Source: Paenalcaligenes sp035302345 (GTDB taxonomy: Bacteria; Pseudomonadota; Gammaproteobacteria; Burkholderiales; Burkholderiaceae_B). From it: a DNA stretch of 13,908 nucleotides. The stretch is taken from the NCBI GenBank assembly GCA_035302345.1, contig DATGSS010000091.1:1-13908 (forward strand), in the 5' to 3' direction. A program made the translations under genes and the position numbers. The notes below the pieces were generated by a model that was given only the letters and a program-made list of their open reading frames with translations, was not told where the DNA came from and ran no database searches. Below are positions 1 through 7,365 of this stretch, piece by piece; positions within the stretch are counted from its first letter, which is position 1, and each line of letters starts with the position of its first letter.

Positions 1-915
1 CAAGGGCAATGGCGGTATGTGGGCGAGTTTTTGTTGCAGCGTTTTCCGCATCTGGATAGTGCCCAGATGCTGCGCCGTATCCAGCAGGGTGATATTGTGG
101 ATGCGCAGGGGCAGCCAGTGCACTATTACACGCCGTATCGGCCGCAACAGTGGTTGTGGTATTACCGGGTGGCGGAAAACGAGGTCCCTGTGCCTTTCCC
201 CTTGCCCATTTTATATGCGGATGATTATTTAATCGCGGTAGACAAACCGCATTTTTTACCTAGCATCCCTAGTGGGCAGTATTTAGAGCACACCGCAGTC
301 GCCCGTGTGCGCAAGCATTTCAACAATTATGAAATCACTCCATTACATCGTTTGGATCGTGAGACCGCAGGGGTGATGTTATTTTGTGTGCAGCCGTGTT
401 ATCGGGGGGCTTATCAGGCTTTGTTCCAAAGTCAGGACATACAAAAAGAATATGAGGCCATCGCCCCCATACCTGCTGATAGGTCATTCCCCGTGCAGGT
501 GCAACGCCGCATACAAGGAGTGCCTGGGCAGTTCTTGATGCAGTGTGTCGAGGGCCCCCCTAATAGCGATACCTATATAGAATTATTGTCACAGTGGCAT
601 GACGGTACATCGCAGGTGGGGCATTTTCGGTTGCAGCCATTAACCGGACGTAAACATCAACTGCGGGTGCATATGCGTTCCTTGGGGGCACCGATTGTCA
701 ATGATCGATGGTATGCCTTAAATGAATCCAATGCTGCCTCTGTTGAGGCTGATAGTGCAGCACAAAACGATTCCACTCAGACAACTGATTTTAAAGACCC
801 GCTGCAACTACTGGCACGTTCAATCGCTTTTATTGATCCTATTAGTCGTGATTACCGCGAGTTTCGTAGCGAGCGTACTTTGCAGTGGCTGCCCGCAAGG
901 CCTAATAGTGCCTAA
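1..915 (+). CDS. RluA-family RNA pseudouridine synthase, 5' end cut off by the window
   Basis: This enzyme isomerises uridine to pseudouridine in rRNA or tRNA in the cytoplasm; which RNA and site cannot be told. Counting from the GTG at 19, the catalytic block HRLDRETAG lies at residues 110-118, with Asp113 as the expected nucleophile. The family's C-terminal block GRKHQLRVHMRSLGAPI is at about 210-226. The frame is open back to base 1 (QGQWRYV precedes the GTG), and relatives begin with a conserved stretch before this point, so I read the gene as a partial whose start lies upstream. There is no obvious S4 domain in the visible part. A stretch at about 234-256 (Asn, Ser, Ala, Asp rich) looks like a lineage-specific loop. 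Its last 14 bases overlap the convergent asparaginase gene. The family call is firm; the exact target is unknown. Confidence 0.9.
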   Translation, partial: QGQWRYVGEFLLQRFPHLDSAQMLRRIQQGDIVDAQGQPVHYYTPYRPQQWLWYYRVAENEVPVPFPLPILYADDYLIAVDKPHFLPSIPSGQYLEHTAVARVRKHFNNYEITPLHRLDRETAGVMLFCVQPCYRGAYQALFQSQDIQKEYEAIAPIPADRSFPVQVQRRIQGVPGQFLMQCVEGPPNSDTYIELLSQWHDGTSQVGHFRLQPLTGRKHQLRVHMRSLGAPIVNDRWYALNESNAASVEADSAAQNDSTQTTDFKDPLQLLARSIAFIDPISRDYREFRSERTLQWLPARPNSA

Positions 916-1891
916 AGGTATGCAGTGTTTTTTCTCGATCGAGTTCTTGGGATAAACACAGACTAAGCAGGATGCGTGCACCGTGAGGGCTCCACCAGTG
1001 TGCGGGTAGGGTGTGGTATTGGCTGTCTAATTCGGTGGGGACAATGGGTCCGTGACTGACCTGGCTGGCACGGATGACGGGTATCCCGGCCTCGTGTAGT
1101 TTAAGCGCACCTTGTTGGGCGGTGTGGCTCAGGTTGCCATTGCCCTTGCCGGCGATGATTAACCCGGCACGCTGTGATTGGATGCATTGCTCAAAAAAAG
1201 CCAGGTTAGCGCCAGGGTGATCGTAAATGATATCCACTGCTGGCAAAGTCGAATCCGCGGTCAGGCTAAAACGGCTATGAGTGGTATGGGCACGGCGTGG
1301 GGTGCTGCCAATATAAGGAATGCCGTTACTGATTACCCCCAAGGGGCCTGTATCAGGTGCAGTAAAGGCATCGGGTATGTGAGTATGAGTTTTACGAATA
1401 AAACGTGCGCTGTAGATGCGGTCCTGAGCGACTACTAAAACCCCTAGGTTGTGGGCGTCTGCGTGTGTGGCGACACGGACTGCTTGGTACAGATTCATCG
1501 GGCCGTCAGCACTTAGCGCGCTGCCGGGTCGCATGGCGCCCACTAAGACCACGGGTTTGGTGCTTTTGATACATAGGTGCAGCAGCAGGGCTGTTTCTTC
1601 TAAGGTGTCGGTGCCATGGGTAATGACCACGCCTGCGATGTCTGGCCGGGCCAGCAGCTGGTTGGCCTGCACAACGATGGCCACCTGCTGGGCAGTGCTA
1701 ATGGTGCTGCTGTCGATTTGAAAGGGACTGTGGCATTCGATTTGTGCCAGGTCATTGAGCTCGGGGACAGCATCAAGCAGGGCTTGTCCGTCTTGGGCGA
1801 TGGCATAGTTGGCGGTGGCTGTGTTTTCTGACGCGGTTCCTGCGATGGTGCCACCGGTGGTTAGTAGAGCAATACGTTTGAGTTGGTTCAT
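902..1891 (-). CDS. L-asparaginase (asparaginase/glutaminase family), apparently cytoplasmic
   Basis: It hydrolyses asparagine, and possibly glutamine, to the acid plus ammonia. The protein is 329 aa, normal for the family. The first active-site block TTGGTIAG is at residues 11-18 (nucleophile Thr15) and is followed by Tyr29. The second block THGTDTLEET is at 91-100, with the Thr94-Asp95 pair. A lysine in FIRKTHTH fits the position of Lys162 of E. coli AnsB. The layout resembles type II enzymes, but the N-terminus MNQLKRIALL goes straight into the first strand with no signal peptide, so I infer a cytoplasmic location. The ATG has a good ribosome site (GGGGAGA about 6 bases upstream). It is the last gene of the ABC transporter operon, 24 bases after the permease stop, and its 3' end overlaps the pseudouridine synthase gene. 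Preference for Asn over Gln cannot be judged. Confidence 0.92.
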   Translation of the reverse strand: MNQLKRIALLTTGGTIAGTASENTATANYAIAQDGQALLDAVPELNDLAQIECHSPFQIDSSTISTAQQVAIVVQANQLLARPDIAGVVITHGTDTLEETALLLHLCIKSTKPVVLVGAMRPGSALSADGPMNLYQAVRVATHADAHNLGVLVVAQDRIYSARFIRKTHTHIPDAFTAPDTGPLGVISNGIPYIGSTPRRAHTTHSRFSLTADSTLPAVDIIYDHPGANLAFFEQCIQSQRAGLIIAGKGNGNLSHTAQQGALKLHEAGIPVIRASQVSHGPIVPTELDSQYHTLPAHWWSPHGARILLSLCLSQELDREKTLHTFRHY

Positions 1892-1915
1892 GGCAGTCTC
1901 CCCAGGTGGTTTTAT

Positions 1916-2611
1916 TTAGTCTTGGGTTTTATGCATGCCTAGCGCGCGTTCCAGTAGTTGCAGCAAAAAGAGCAAACTAAAATTAATGATCAAATAAAGC
2001 AGGCCCGCAACGATAAAAGTTTCCATCACGGCGTAGTTTTGGCTCATGACGCGGCGTGCCTGACCGGTGATGTCGAGCACGGCAATGGTAGAGGCCAGGC
2101 TGGTGCCTTTGATGGCAATGACTATTTCATTACTGTAGGCAGGCAATGCTTGGCGCAGGGCCAATGGAAATACCACGCGACTAAAACGTTTGATGGGTGA
2201 CATGCCGATGGCTTGGGCAGCCTCGATTTGACCACGTGGGACGGATTGCAGTCCACCACGAAATACCTCGCTGATGTAGGCGCCACTGTTCAGGGCAATC
2301 GCCAAAACAGCGCAACGCGTGCCATCGCTAAAGAGCCACCACAGGGTGGGTGATTGGCGCACAAAATCCAAGGTGCCAATGCCATAGTACAAAATAAATA
2401 ACTGTACCAGCAAAGGGGTGCCACGAAATAATGTGCTGTAGCAAAGTGAAAAACGAGACAGCAGGCGTTGGCTCGAGACGCGCATCAGTGCCAAGCCTAG
2501 GCCAATCAATAGGGACCAAAAAATACTGTATAAGCCGATAGACAGCGTCAGCTGTAGACCTTTGAGCAGGGTCTCTATGGTGTATTGAAATTGCTCGTAT
2601 GAAAAAATCAT
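1916..2611 (-). CDS. Polar amino acid ABC transporter permease, HisM-like
   Basis: This is an inner-membrane permease subunit of a polar amino acid uptake system, predicted to pair with the permease encoded just upstream. It has several hydrophobic segments and the cytoplasmic EAA loop (EAAQAIGMSPIKRF, about residues 130-143 of the 231-aa form) that docks on the ATPase. The sequence RGTPLLVQLF is typical of HisM/ArtM-type subunits. I chose the ATG at 2611 because the product (MIFSYEQFQYTI) then starts like family members and the start lies 19 bases after the upstream stop. In-frame starts also exist at 2674 (TTG), 2662 (ATG) and 2653 (ATG). Those would overlap the upstream gene and add a soluble, unconserved-looking leader. 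None of the starts has a good Shine-Dalgarno, so translation may be coupled. Confidence 0.88.
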   Translation of the reverse strand: MIFSYEQFQYTIETLLKGLQLTLSIGLYSIFWSLLIGLGLALMRVSSQRLLSRFSLCYSTLFRGTPLLVQLFILYYGIGTLDFVRQSPTLWWLFSDGTRCAVLAIALNSGAYISEVFRGGLQSVPRGQIEAAQAIGMSPIKRFSRVVFPLALRQALPAYSNEIVIAIKGTSLASTIAVLDITGQARRVMSQNYAVMETFIVAGLLYLIINFSLLFLLQLLERALGMHKTQD

Positions 2612-2630
2612 GGCAGCGAGGTGGCGGGGA

Positions 2631-3344
2631 TCAGTGGGCCGAGCGCAGGCCATGACCAGCATGGCGCTCAGCAAGAGAAAATACGGCTTGGCTGCCTATC
2701 CCTATAGCAAAAAATAAAGCCCCTGCGCAGACATAAAACAATAAAGGTTCGCGGGTAGAGGCTGCACCTAGCTGGGCAGCGCGCATGATTTCTACCAAGC
2801 CTACCAGGGAGATAAGAGCGGTGTCCTTGAGAGCGGTTTGCCAAACATTATTCGAGCCCGGCAAGGCATACCAAAATAATTGGGGCAGTGCGATGCGACG
2901 AAAACGTTTCCAGCGCGACATGCCAATGGCCTGAGCGGCCTCGATTTGGCCTTTGGGAATGGCTAAAAAAGCCCCGCGGAAGACCTCAACGCTATACGAA
3001 CCGGCGATGACGCCGATGGCCAGTATACCCACCAGGGCGGGAAACCAACGATTGAATAGCTCGTCTAGATCAAGCAGGTAAGCCAGATCAGTCGCCCCGT
3101 GGACCGAGCCAAAAAAAATCAAATAAATAATCAACAGCTCGGGGATGCTGCGTGTCACTGTGGTATACAGACGTACGAGCCAGCCCAGGGGGCGCGGCCC
3201 GTACAGGCGGATACTGGCACCAGCGATGCCGATGGCGGTGCCCAGTGCCATGCCAAAGATTGAGATAAAGAGGGTCATGGCTGCTCCTTTTAAGAGCATC
3301 CATCCCCACCCTTCAAACAATAGGGCAAGTATCCGTTCAAGCAT
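2631..3344 (-). CDS. Polar amino acid ABC transporter permease, HisQ-like
   Basis: This is the second inner-membrane permease of the same importer, 237 aa. An N-terminal hydrophobic segment (about 15-40) is followed by a TRSIPELLIIYLIFFG stretch typical of HisQ/ArtQ proteins. The EAA loop EAAQAIGMSRWKRF is at about 135-148. The two permeases share this loop closely (both contain GQIEAAQAIGMS), as expected for a heterodimer from an old duplication. The gene starts 26 bases after the binding-protein stop, without a clear ribosome site, which suggests coupled translation. The C-terminus (AERHAGHGLRSAH) is charged and cytoplasmic. Confidence 0.9.
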   Translation of the reverse strand: MLERILALLFEGWGWMLLKGAAMTLFISIFGMALGTAIGIAGASIRLYGPRPLGWLVRLYTTVTRSIPELLIIYLIFFGSVHGATDLAYLLDLDELFNRWFPALVGILAIGVIAGSYSVEVFRGAFLAIPKGQIEAAQAIGMSRWKRFRRIALPQLFWYALPGSNNVWQTALKDTALISLVGLVEIMRAAQLGAASTREPLLFYVCAGALFFAIGIGSQAVFSLAERHAGHGLRSAH

Positions 3345-3370
3345 GGTTATTTGCGTATCGAGAGATGTGT

Positions 3371-4183
3371 TTAGTCATCCTCGCAAATTTCGTAGTTGGC
3401 GATATCGATCTGGAACCATTTTTCGCTGGCTTCCTTGATGGTGCCATTTTCGATGAGGGTGCACAGAGCGTTATCAACCTCTTCTTTGAGTTCGTCGTTG
3501 TCCAGATGAATACCAACGGCAATCCCGTAGCCCAAGGTCTCTGGATCAGAAGAACCCTTGATGATGTAGTCCGTCAGGGCGAACCCGGGGTTGTCCATTT
3601 TGTCATAAAATTGTTGCTGCGAAGTCAAATCAGCAAAGGTCCCGTCTAAACGACCGGCATCTAGATCGATCTGCATTTGATCCAGGGTTTCGTAGTCTTT
3701 GATGTTGACCTCGGGCGCCATCTTGGCCAGATAAGCACCGTGGGTGGTTCCCCCTTGGACACCAATGGTTTTGCCCTCGAGGCCAGAAAAGATTTCATCG
3801 CTATCGCCAGCACCGACGAGTTCACTGTCAGCGGGTAGGATAAAGATGGCGTCCTCGACTGCATAAGGGATACTAAAGTTAACGCGTTTGGCGCGCTCGG
3901 GGGTATAAGACATGCCCGAGATAATCAGATCAAAGCGCTTTGCATTCAAAGAGGGAATCAGGCTGTCAAAAGACTGCACTACAAAACGGCAATCGGCGCC
4001 CAGCTCTTCGCATAGGGCTGCAGCGACGTCGGCATCAAAGCCGGTGACATTGCCCGAGGCATCAACCATGCTCCAGGGGGGATATCCACCCTCGGTGCCG
4101 ATCTTATAGGATGGTGCCGCCATCACGGCCCCGCTTAGCAGCGTGGCTGCCGCCCCCAACAAGAGTTGATTGAATGGTTTCAT
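3371..4183 (-). CDS. Periplasmic polar amino acid binding protein (arginine/ornithine/opine-type)
   Basis: This solute receptor delivers an amino acid to the importer. It is 270 aa. Residues 1-22 form a Sec signal peptide (MKPF, a hydrophobic core, then VMA-A), with cleavage predicted after Ala22. Cys58 and Cys65 (LCEELGADC) match the small disulfide loop of HisJ/ArgT-type receptors. Ligand-pocket positions visible by comparison with HisJ are Tyr34, Ser89/Ser92, Arg97 (TPERAK), Thr147 and Asp185 (GRLDGTFAD). Arg97 and Asp185 would hold the carboxylate and amino group of the ligand. TEGGYPPW at 30-37, with Glu31 where HisJ has Asp11, resembles AotJ/OccT-type receptors, so a basic amino acid or opine is my inferred ligand. 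An extra cysteine pair, Cys241 and Cys267, sits near the C-terminus. The ATG is well supported by AGGAGA about 9 bases upstream. Confidence 0.92.
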   Translation of the reverse strand: MKPFNQLLLGAAATLLSGAVMAAPSYKIGTEGGYPPWSMVDASGNVTGFDADVAAALCEELGADCRFVVQSFDSLIPSLNAKRFDLIISGMSYTPERAKRVNFSIPYAVEDAIFILPADSELVGAGDSDEIFSGLEGKTIGVQGGTTHGAYLAKMAPEVNIKDYETLDQMQIDLDAGRLDGTFADLTSQQQFYDKMDNPGFALTDYIIKGSSDPETLGYGIAVGIHLDNDELKEEVDNALCTLIENGTIKEASEKWFQIDIANYEICEDD

Positions 4184-4213
4184 TGTTTTCAGTCTCCTAA
4201 GTTCAGTAGTGAA

Positions 4214-4999
4214 TTACTGCAATGGTTGTAAAAACTGCTTGAGGCGCTGCGTCTGCGGGACATCAAAAAGCTCGCGCGATGGGCCGGCCTCGGCGCATAT
4301 GCCGTCATGCATAAATAGGGTGTGGTTGGAAACCTCGCGGGCAAAGCTCATTTCGTGGGTCACCAAAATCATGGTGCGCCCTTCTTCGGCTAAAGCCCGG
4401 ATCACGCGTAAAACCTCGCCGACCATCTCGGGGTCTAGGGCTGAGGTGGGCTCGTCAAAGAGTAAGACCTCGGGATTCATGGCCAAGGCACGGGCAATCG
4501 CGACGCGCTGTTGTTGCCCCCCTGAGAGCTCGGAGGGATAGGCGTTGGCCTTGTCCGCCAGGCCAACCTTGGCCAAGAGCTCGAGAGCCTGTTGATGGGC
4601 TTGGGCACGGGGCTGGCGCAATACGTGGACGGGCCCCTCGGTGATGTTTTGCACCGCGGTGCGATGTGACCAGAGGTTGAAATTCTGAAAGACCATGCCC
4701 AGGCGGCAGCGCACCCTTTCGAGTAGACGCGGGTCCTGAGAAATGGGGATGCCGTTTCGATGCGTACGTGTACGCAGGACGTCATTGCCGATGTGGACCT
4801 CGCCCTTGTCGGGGACGACCAGGTGATTGATACATCGCAGCAAAGTGCTCTTGCCGGAGCCCGAGGCACCGATGATGCAAAGCACCTCGCCTTTGCGTGC
4901 GGTAAAAGAGATCCCCTTTAGCACCTGATGGGTGCCAAATGACTTGTGGATGTCTTTTACCTGCACGGCATACTCAGAGGGTACAGCAGAAGCGTTCAC
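4214..4999 (-). CDS. Polar amino acid ABC transporter ATP-binding subunit, HisP-like
   Basis: This cytoplasmic ATPase drives the importer and is the first gene of the operon. All ATPase motifs are present (numbered in the 261-aa form): Walker A GASGSGKST at 44-52, Q-loop VFQNFNLW with Gln105, signature LSGGQQQR at 158-165, Walker B VLLFDEP with Asp182 and Glu183, and switch His215 (VTHEM). FNLWSH and the HRNGIPIS insertion after the first lobe are typical of HisP rather than GlnQ. I prefer the GTG at 4999, because it gives an N-terminus of family-like length and leaves room for a leader after the predicted promoter. A TTG at 5017 is the only longer start before an in-frame stop and would add six residues. 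Neither has a clear Shine-Dalgarno. The stop is 30 bases before the binding-protein ATG. Confidence 0.92.
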   Translation of the reverse strand: MNASAVPSEYAVQVKDIHKSFGTHQVLKGISFTARKGEVLCIIGASGSGKSTLLRCINHLVVPDKGEVHIGNDVLRTRTHRNGIPISQDPRLLERVRCRLGMVFQNFNLWSHRTAVQNITEGPVHVLRQPRAQAHQQALELLAKVGLADKANAYPSELSGGQQQRVAIARALAMNPEVLLFDEPTSALDPEMVGEVLRVIRALAEEGRTMILVTHEMSFAREVSNHTLFMHDGICAEAGPSRELFDVPQTQRLKQFLQPLQ

Positions 5000-5037
5000 G
5001 GCAGAAAATGGGCCCAAACAGTTAAAAAAGCGAGTCT

Positions 5038-5043
5038 ATCATA
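5038..5043 (-). promoter_or_regulatory. Candidate -10 box for the amino acid transporter operon
   Basis: TATGAT on the minus strand matches the sigma-70 -10 consensus at five of six positions. It would place the transcription start near 5031, about 14 bases before the TTG and 33 before the GTG candidate start of the ATPase gene. The hexamer 17 bases upstream (TCGCAA) is a poor -35 box, which would fit a promoter needing an activator. This is a motif match only. Confidence 0.35.
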
Positions 5044-5082
5044 CGCAGTTTCACAGCACGTTGCGATGACTGCAGTGGCTGA

Positions 5083-5099
5083 TTGTACACTGTGTACAA
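5083..5099. promoter_or_regulatory. Perfect palindrome, candidate operator
   Basis: TTGTACACTGTGTACAA has two 8-base arms that are exact reverse complements around a single central T. It sits in the 134-bp gap between glutamate dehydrogenase and the transporter operon, centred roughly 58-60 bases upstream of the predicted transporter start site. The size and symmetry suit a dimeric helix-turn-helix regulator. The regulator is not encoded in this window. The arms are short and no T-tract follows on either strand, so a terminator role is unlikely. Confidence 0.55.
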
Positions 5100-5112
5100 C
5101 GTGCATGGCTAT

Positions 5113-5129
5113 TGGGGGCCGCGCCCCCA
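5113..5129 (-). terminator. GC-rich hairpin just after the glutamate dehydrogenase stop (weak terminator candidate)
   Basis: TGGGGGC and GCCCCCA form a 7-bp stem around a 3-base loop, beginning 22 bases past the glutamate dehydrogenase stop codon on the minus strand. The stem is strong, but the bases after it (ATAGCCATG on the minus strand) are not U-rich. It is therefore not a textbook intrinsic terminator and may instead protect the mRNA 3' end or work with Rho. Confidence 0.4.
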
Positions 5130-5151
5130 TACAAGCATTTGTGGCTGCGGT

Positions 5152-6447
5152 TTAGGGAAAGGTTCCGCGTAAAGCACGGACCTGCAGGATGCGCGTACAG
5201 GCCTGGATATAGGCAGCGGTGCGCATACTGACCTGATGCTCTTGAGCGACAGCCGAGATTTCGCGATAAGCAGTGCATAGTTTTTCCTCGAGGCGCTCGT
5301 AGACTGTGTCCTCGTCCCAGTGATAATGACCCTGGTTTTGGACCCACTCAAAATAGCTCACGGTCACGCCGCCGGCATTGGCCAGCACATCAGGGACGAT
5401 AAAGACGCCTTTTTCTGTCAGGATGTCGTCTGCTGCTGGGGTGGTGGGGCCGTTTGCGCCCTCGACGAGGATTTTGGTCTCGATGCGCGGTGCATTATTT
5501 CTATTGATTTGGTCCTCGAGCGCAGCGGGTATCAAAATATCGCTGGCAATACCCCAGAAATCCTCGGCAGGGATTTGTTTGTCCTCTTGGCAGCCTGCTA
5601 AACCGCGATGTGGGTTTTCAGCACAATGTGCACGCAAGGCGGGCACATCTAGACCGTCTTCATCATAGAGGGTGGCACTGAAATCTTGCACAGCAATAAT
5701 TTTAGCGCCCATTTCGTGGAAACACTCGGCAGCAACACCACCGACATTGCCAAAGCCCTGAATACAGATGCGGGCGCCTTTTAGGTCTAACCCTAATTCA
5801 TGGGCTGCTTCGCAGGCGGTGATGAACACCCCGCGGCCGGTGGATTGTTCGCGGCCCAGGCTGCCCCCTAAAACGATAGGCTTGCCGGTGACCACACCAT
5901 TATCATGGGAACCACTCAGCGCTGAGTAGGTATCCATCATCCAGGCCATGATCTGACTGTTGGTGTTGATATCAGGAGCTGGGATATCGTGTTCTGGGCC
6001 AATGATGGGCCGCACTTCGGCAGTATAGCGTCGTGTGATGCGCTCTAGTTCACGTTGCGAGAAGTTTTTTGGGTCAATGCGAACGCCGCCCTTGGCACCC
6101 CCAAAAGGAACCCCTACAGCGGCGCATTTGATAGACATCCAAGCCGACAGGGCCATGACCTCGCTGAGCTCAACATCAGGATGAAAGCGAACCCCGCCTT
6201 TGCCAGGGCCTAGGGCAGTGTTATGTTGCACTCGATAGCCTTCAAAGTGTGCGACATCCCCATTATCTAATTCAATAGGGATATCTACAATGAGGGTGCG
6301 CTTGGGGTGCTTGAGGGTTTCGACCCATTTAGAAAGATCACCCAAATGAGGGGTGACCCGGTCTATTTGTTCTAGAAAAATGCCCCAAGGGCCGACGTCC
6401 TCTTTATTTAAATAGGACGGTAATGATGAGTGTTTGGATTGTTCCAT
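5152..6447 (-). CDS. gdhA: Glutamate dehydrogenase (Glu/Leu/Phe/Val dehydrogenase family)
   Basis: It interconverts glutamate and 2-oxoglutarate plus ammonia with NAD(P). The protein is 431 aa, typical of the hexameric short-chain class. Substrate-domain residues are visible: Lys83 (GPGKGGVRF), Lys107, catalytic Lys119 (PFGGAKGG) and Asp159 (PAPDIN). The Rossmann motif GFGNVG is at 231-236. Asp255 at the end of the following strand (AVQDFSA) favours NAD over NADP by inference. Ser364 (VTVSYFEWVQN) matches the glutamate side-chain contact of clostridial glutamate dehydrogenase, supporting glutamate over branched-chain substrates. The ATG has a good ribosome site (GAGGA about 7 bases upstream) and a likely sigma-70 promoter. 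The gene lies upstream of the amino acid importer in the same direction, separated by 134 bp, and is divergent from the YggS-type gene. Confidence 0.94.
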   Translation of the reverse strand: MEQSKHSSLPSYLNKEDVGPWGIFLEQIDRVTPHLGDLSKWVETLKHPKRTLIVDIPIELDNGDVAHFEGYRVQHNTALGPGKGGVRFHPDVELSEVMALSAWMSIKCAAVGVPFGGAKGGVRIDPKNFSQRELERITRRYTAEVRPIIGPEHDIPAPDINTNSQIMAWMMDTYSALSGSHDNGVVTGKPIVLGGSLGREQSTGRGVFITACEAAHELGLDLKGARICIQGFGNVGGVAAECFHEMGAKIIAVQDFSATLYDEDGLDVPALRAHCAENPHRGLAGCQEDKQIPAEDFWGIASDILIPAALEDQINRNNAPRIETKILVEGANGPTTPAADDILTEKGVFIVPDVLANAGGVTVSYFEWVQNQGHYHWDEDTVYERLEEKLCTAYREISAVAQEHQVSMRTAAYIQACTRILQVRALRGTFP

Positions 6448-6523
6448 TTTTATTCCTCACAGCAAAAAGCCGAGGCACAGAAAGCGGTAAATACCTCTTG
6501 ATGTGTGCAATCGGTAATCAGTC

Positions 6524-6553
6524 AATATACCGCCACTCGGCAAATTTTGTCAT
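6524..6553 (-). promoter_or_regulatory. Candidate sigma-70 promoter of glutamate dehydrogenase
   Basis: On the minus strand ATGACA (6553-6548, five of six to the -35 consensus) is followed after 18 bases by TATATT (6529-6524, five of six to the -10 consensus). The predicted start near 6517 leaves a leader of about 70 bases before the ATG at 6447. It is a motif match, but the best promoter in the window. Confidence 0.5.
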
Positions 6554-6633
6554 CTTTTAATGCTGGATGTACGCCTGAAAAGCATATTTTTGGCGCACCG
6601 GACCAAACTTTTTTAAGATGAGTACTCAAAATC

Positions 6634-6639
6634 TATAAT
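6634..6639 (+). promoter_or_regulatory. Candidate -10 box for the YggS-type gene
   Basis: A perfect TATAAT lies 27 bases before the ATG at 6667, giving a short leader of about 20 bases that includes the ribosome site CAGG at 6657-6660. The -35 position at 17-base spacing (TTTTAA) is weak. Confidence 0.45.
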
Positions 6640-6666
6640 CTATTTATTTAACCAGTCAGGTAATTT

Positions 6667-7365
6667 ATGACAGACACAACCATGGAGCAACGACTGACCC
6701 AGGTGCGGGCCCGTATCGAGCAATGTTGTCACGCGGCAGGGCGTCACCCCGACGAGGTGCAGCTGTTGCCCGTCAGTAAAACCTTTGCTGATGAACTCAT
6801 TGTGCAAGCCCAATCGTTAGGGTTATTACGCTTTGGGGAAAACCGTGCACAAGATTTGCGAGCGCGTTTCGAGGCGTTTAGCCAAACAGATATCCAGTGG
6901 GTCATGATCGGCCATACCCAAACTAATAAAGCACGCGATATCGCTCGCTATGCACATGAGCTGCAATCGCTAGATCGCCTATCTTTGGCCGAGGCGCTCG
7001 AGCGTCGGTTACAGCGTGAAGGGCGTGCGCTGGATGTACTGATTCAAATCAAAACTGCCCATGAAGAGAGCAAATTTGGACTCGATCCACAAGATTTACC
7101 AGATTTTTTGCAGCAGTTGAAAGCTTTTTCCACTTTGCGTGTCCGCGGGCTGATGACAATGGCCACGCAAACGGACGATTCTGACGAAATTCGTCGTTGT
7201 TTTGCGCTGGCTAGACAGTGGCGCGATCGATTACGCGCAGAGGGACACGAGGAGTGCACCCGCTTGTCGATGGGGATGAGTGGCGATTTTGAGCTGGCTA
7301 TCGCCGAAGGGGCGACCGAGGTACGCTTGGGTTCGGCGATATTTGGAACTCGTGAGGGGGCCTAG
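6667..7365 (+). CDS. YggS/PLPBP-family pyridoxal-phosphate homeostasis protein
   Basis: This cytoplasmic PLP-binding protein has the single alanine-racemase-like barrel and in relatives it buffers PLP and affects amino-acid pools; no catalysis is firmly known. It is 232 aa. The PLP lysine is Lys38 in LLPVSKT, followed by FGENRAQ (56-62), IGHTQTNK (81-88) and EESKFGL (133-139). SMGMSGDFELAI and the phosphate-binding VRLGSAIFG close the barrel. Two blocks differ from what I remember as usual: IGHLQ(S/T)NK is here IGHTQTNK, and the (E/A)SKxG block is KTAHEESKFG. It may therefore be a divergent second copy rather than the standard one, which usually sits beside proC or the pilT region. It is divergent from glutamate dehydrogenase and overlaps the next convergent gene by 4 bases. 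Confidence 0.88.
   Translation: MTDTTMEQRLTQVRARIEQCCHAAGRHPDEVQLLPVSKTFADELIVQAQSLGLLRFGENRAQDLRARFEAFSQTDIQWVMIGHTQTNKARDIARYAHELQSLDRLSLAEALERRLQREGRALDVLIQIKTAHEESKFGLDPQDLPDFLQQLKAFSTLRVRGLMTMATQTDDSDEIRRCFALARQWRDRLRAEGHEECTRLSMGMSGDFELAIAEGATEVRLGSAIFGTREGA

Noticed and set aside
1916..2674. Longer form of the HisM-like permease starting with TTG at 2674
   Set aside because: It would overlap the upstream permease by 44 bases and add about 21 residues not expected in the family. The ATG at 2611 fits relatives better.
4477..4869. 130-aa minus-strand frame inside the transporter ATPase gene, and the 123-aa plus-strand frame at 4170-4541
   Set aside because: Both overlap the ATPase in other frames. 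The ATPase carries all its motifs across the same bases, and the shadow products are Arg/Ser/Pro-rich without family features.
6589..6607. TTTGG/CCAAA inverted repeat followed by CTTTTTT, terminator-like, upstream of the YggS-type gene
   Set aside because: The stem is only 5 bp with a 9-base loop and would be unstable. No plus-strand transcript ends here, and the T-run is part of a generally AT-rich promoter region.
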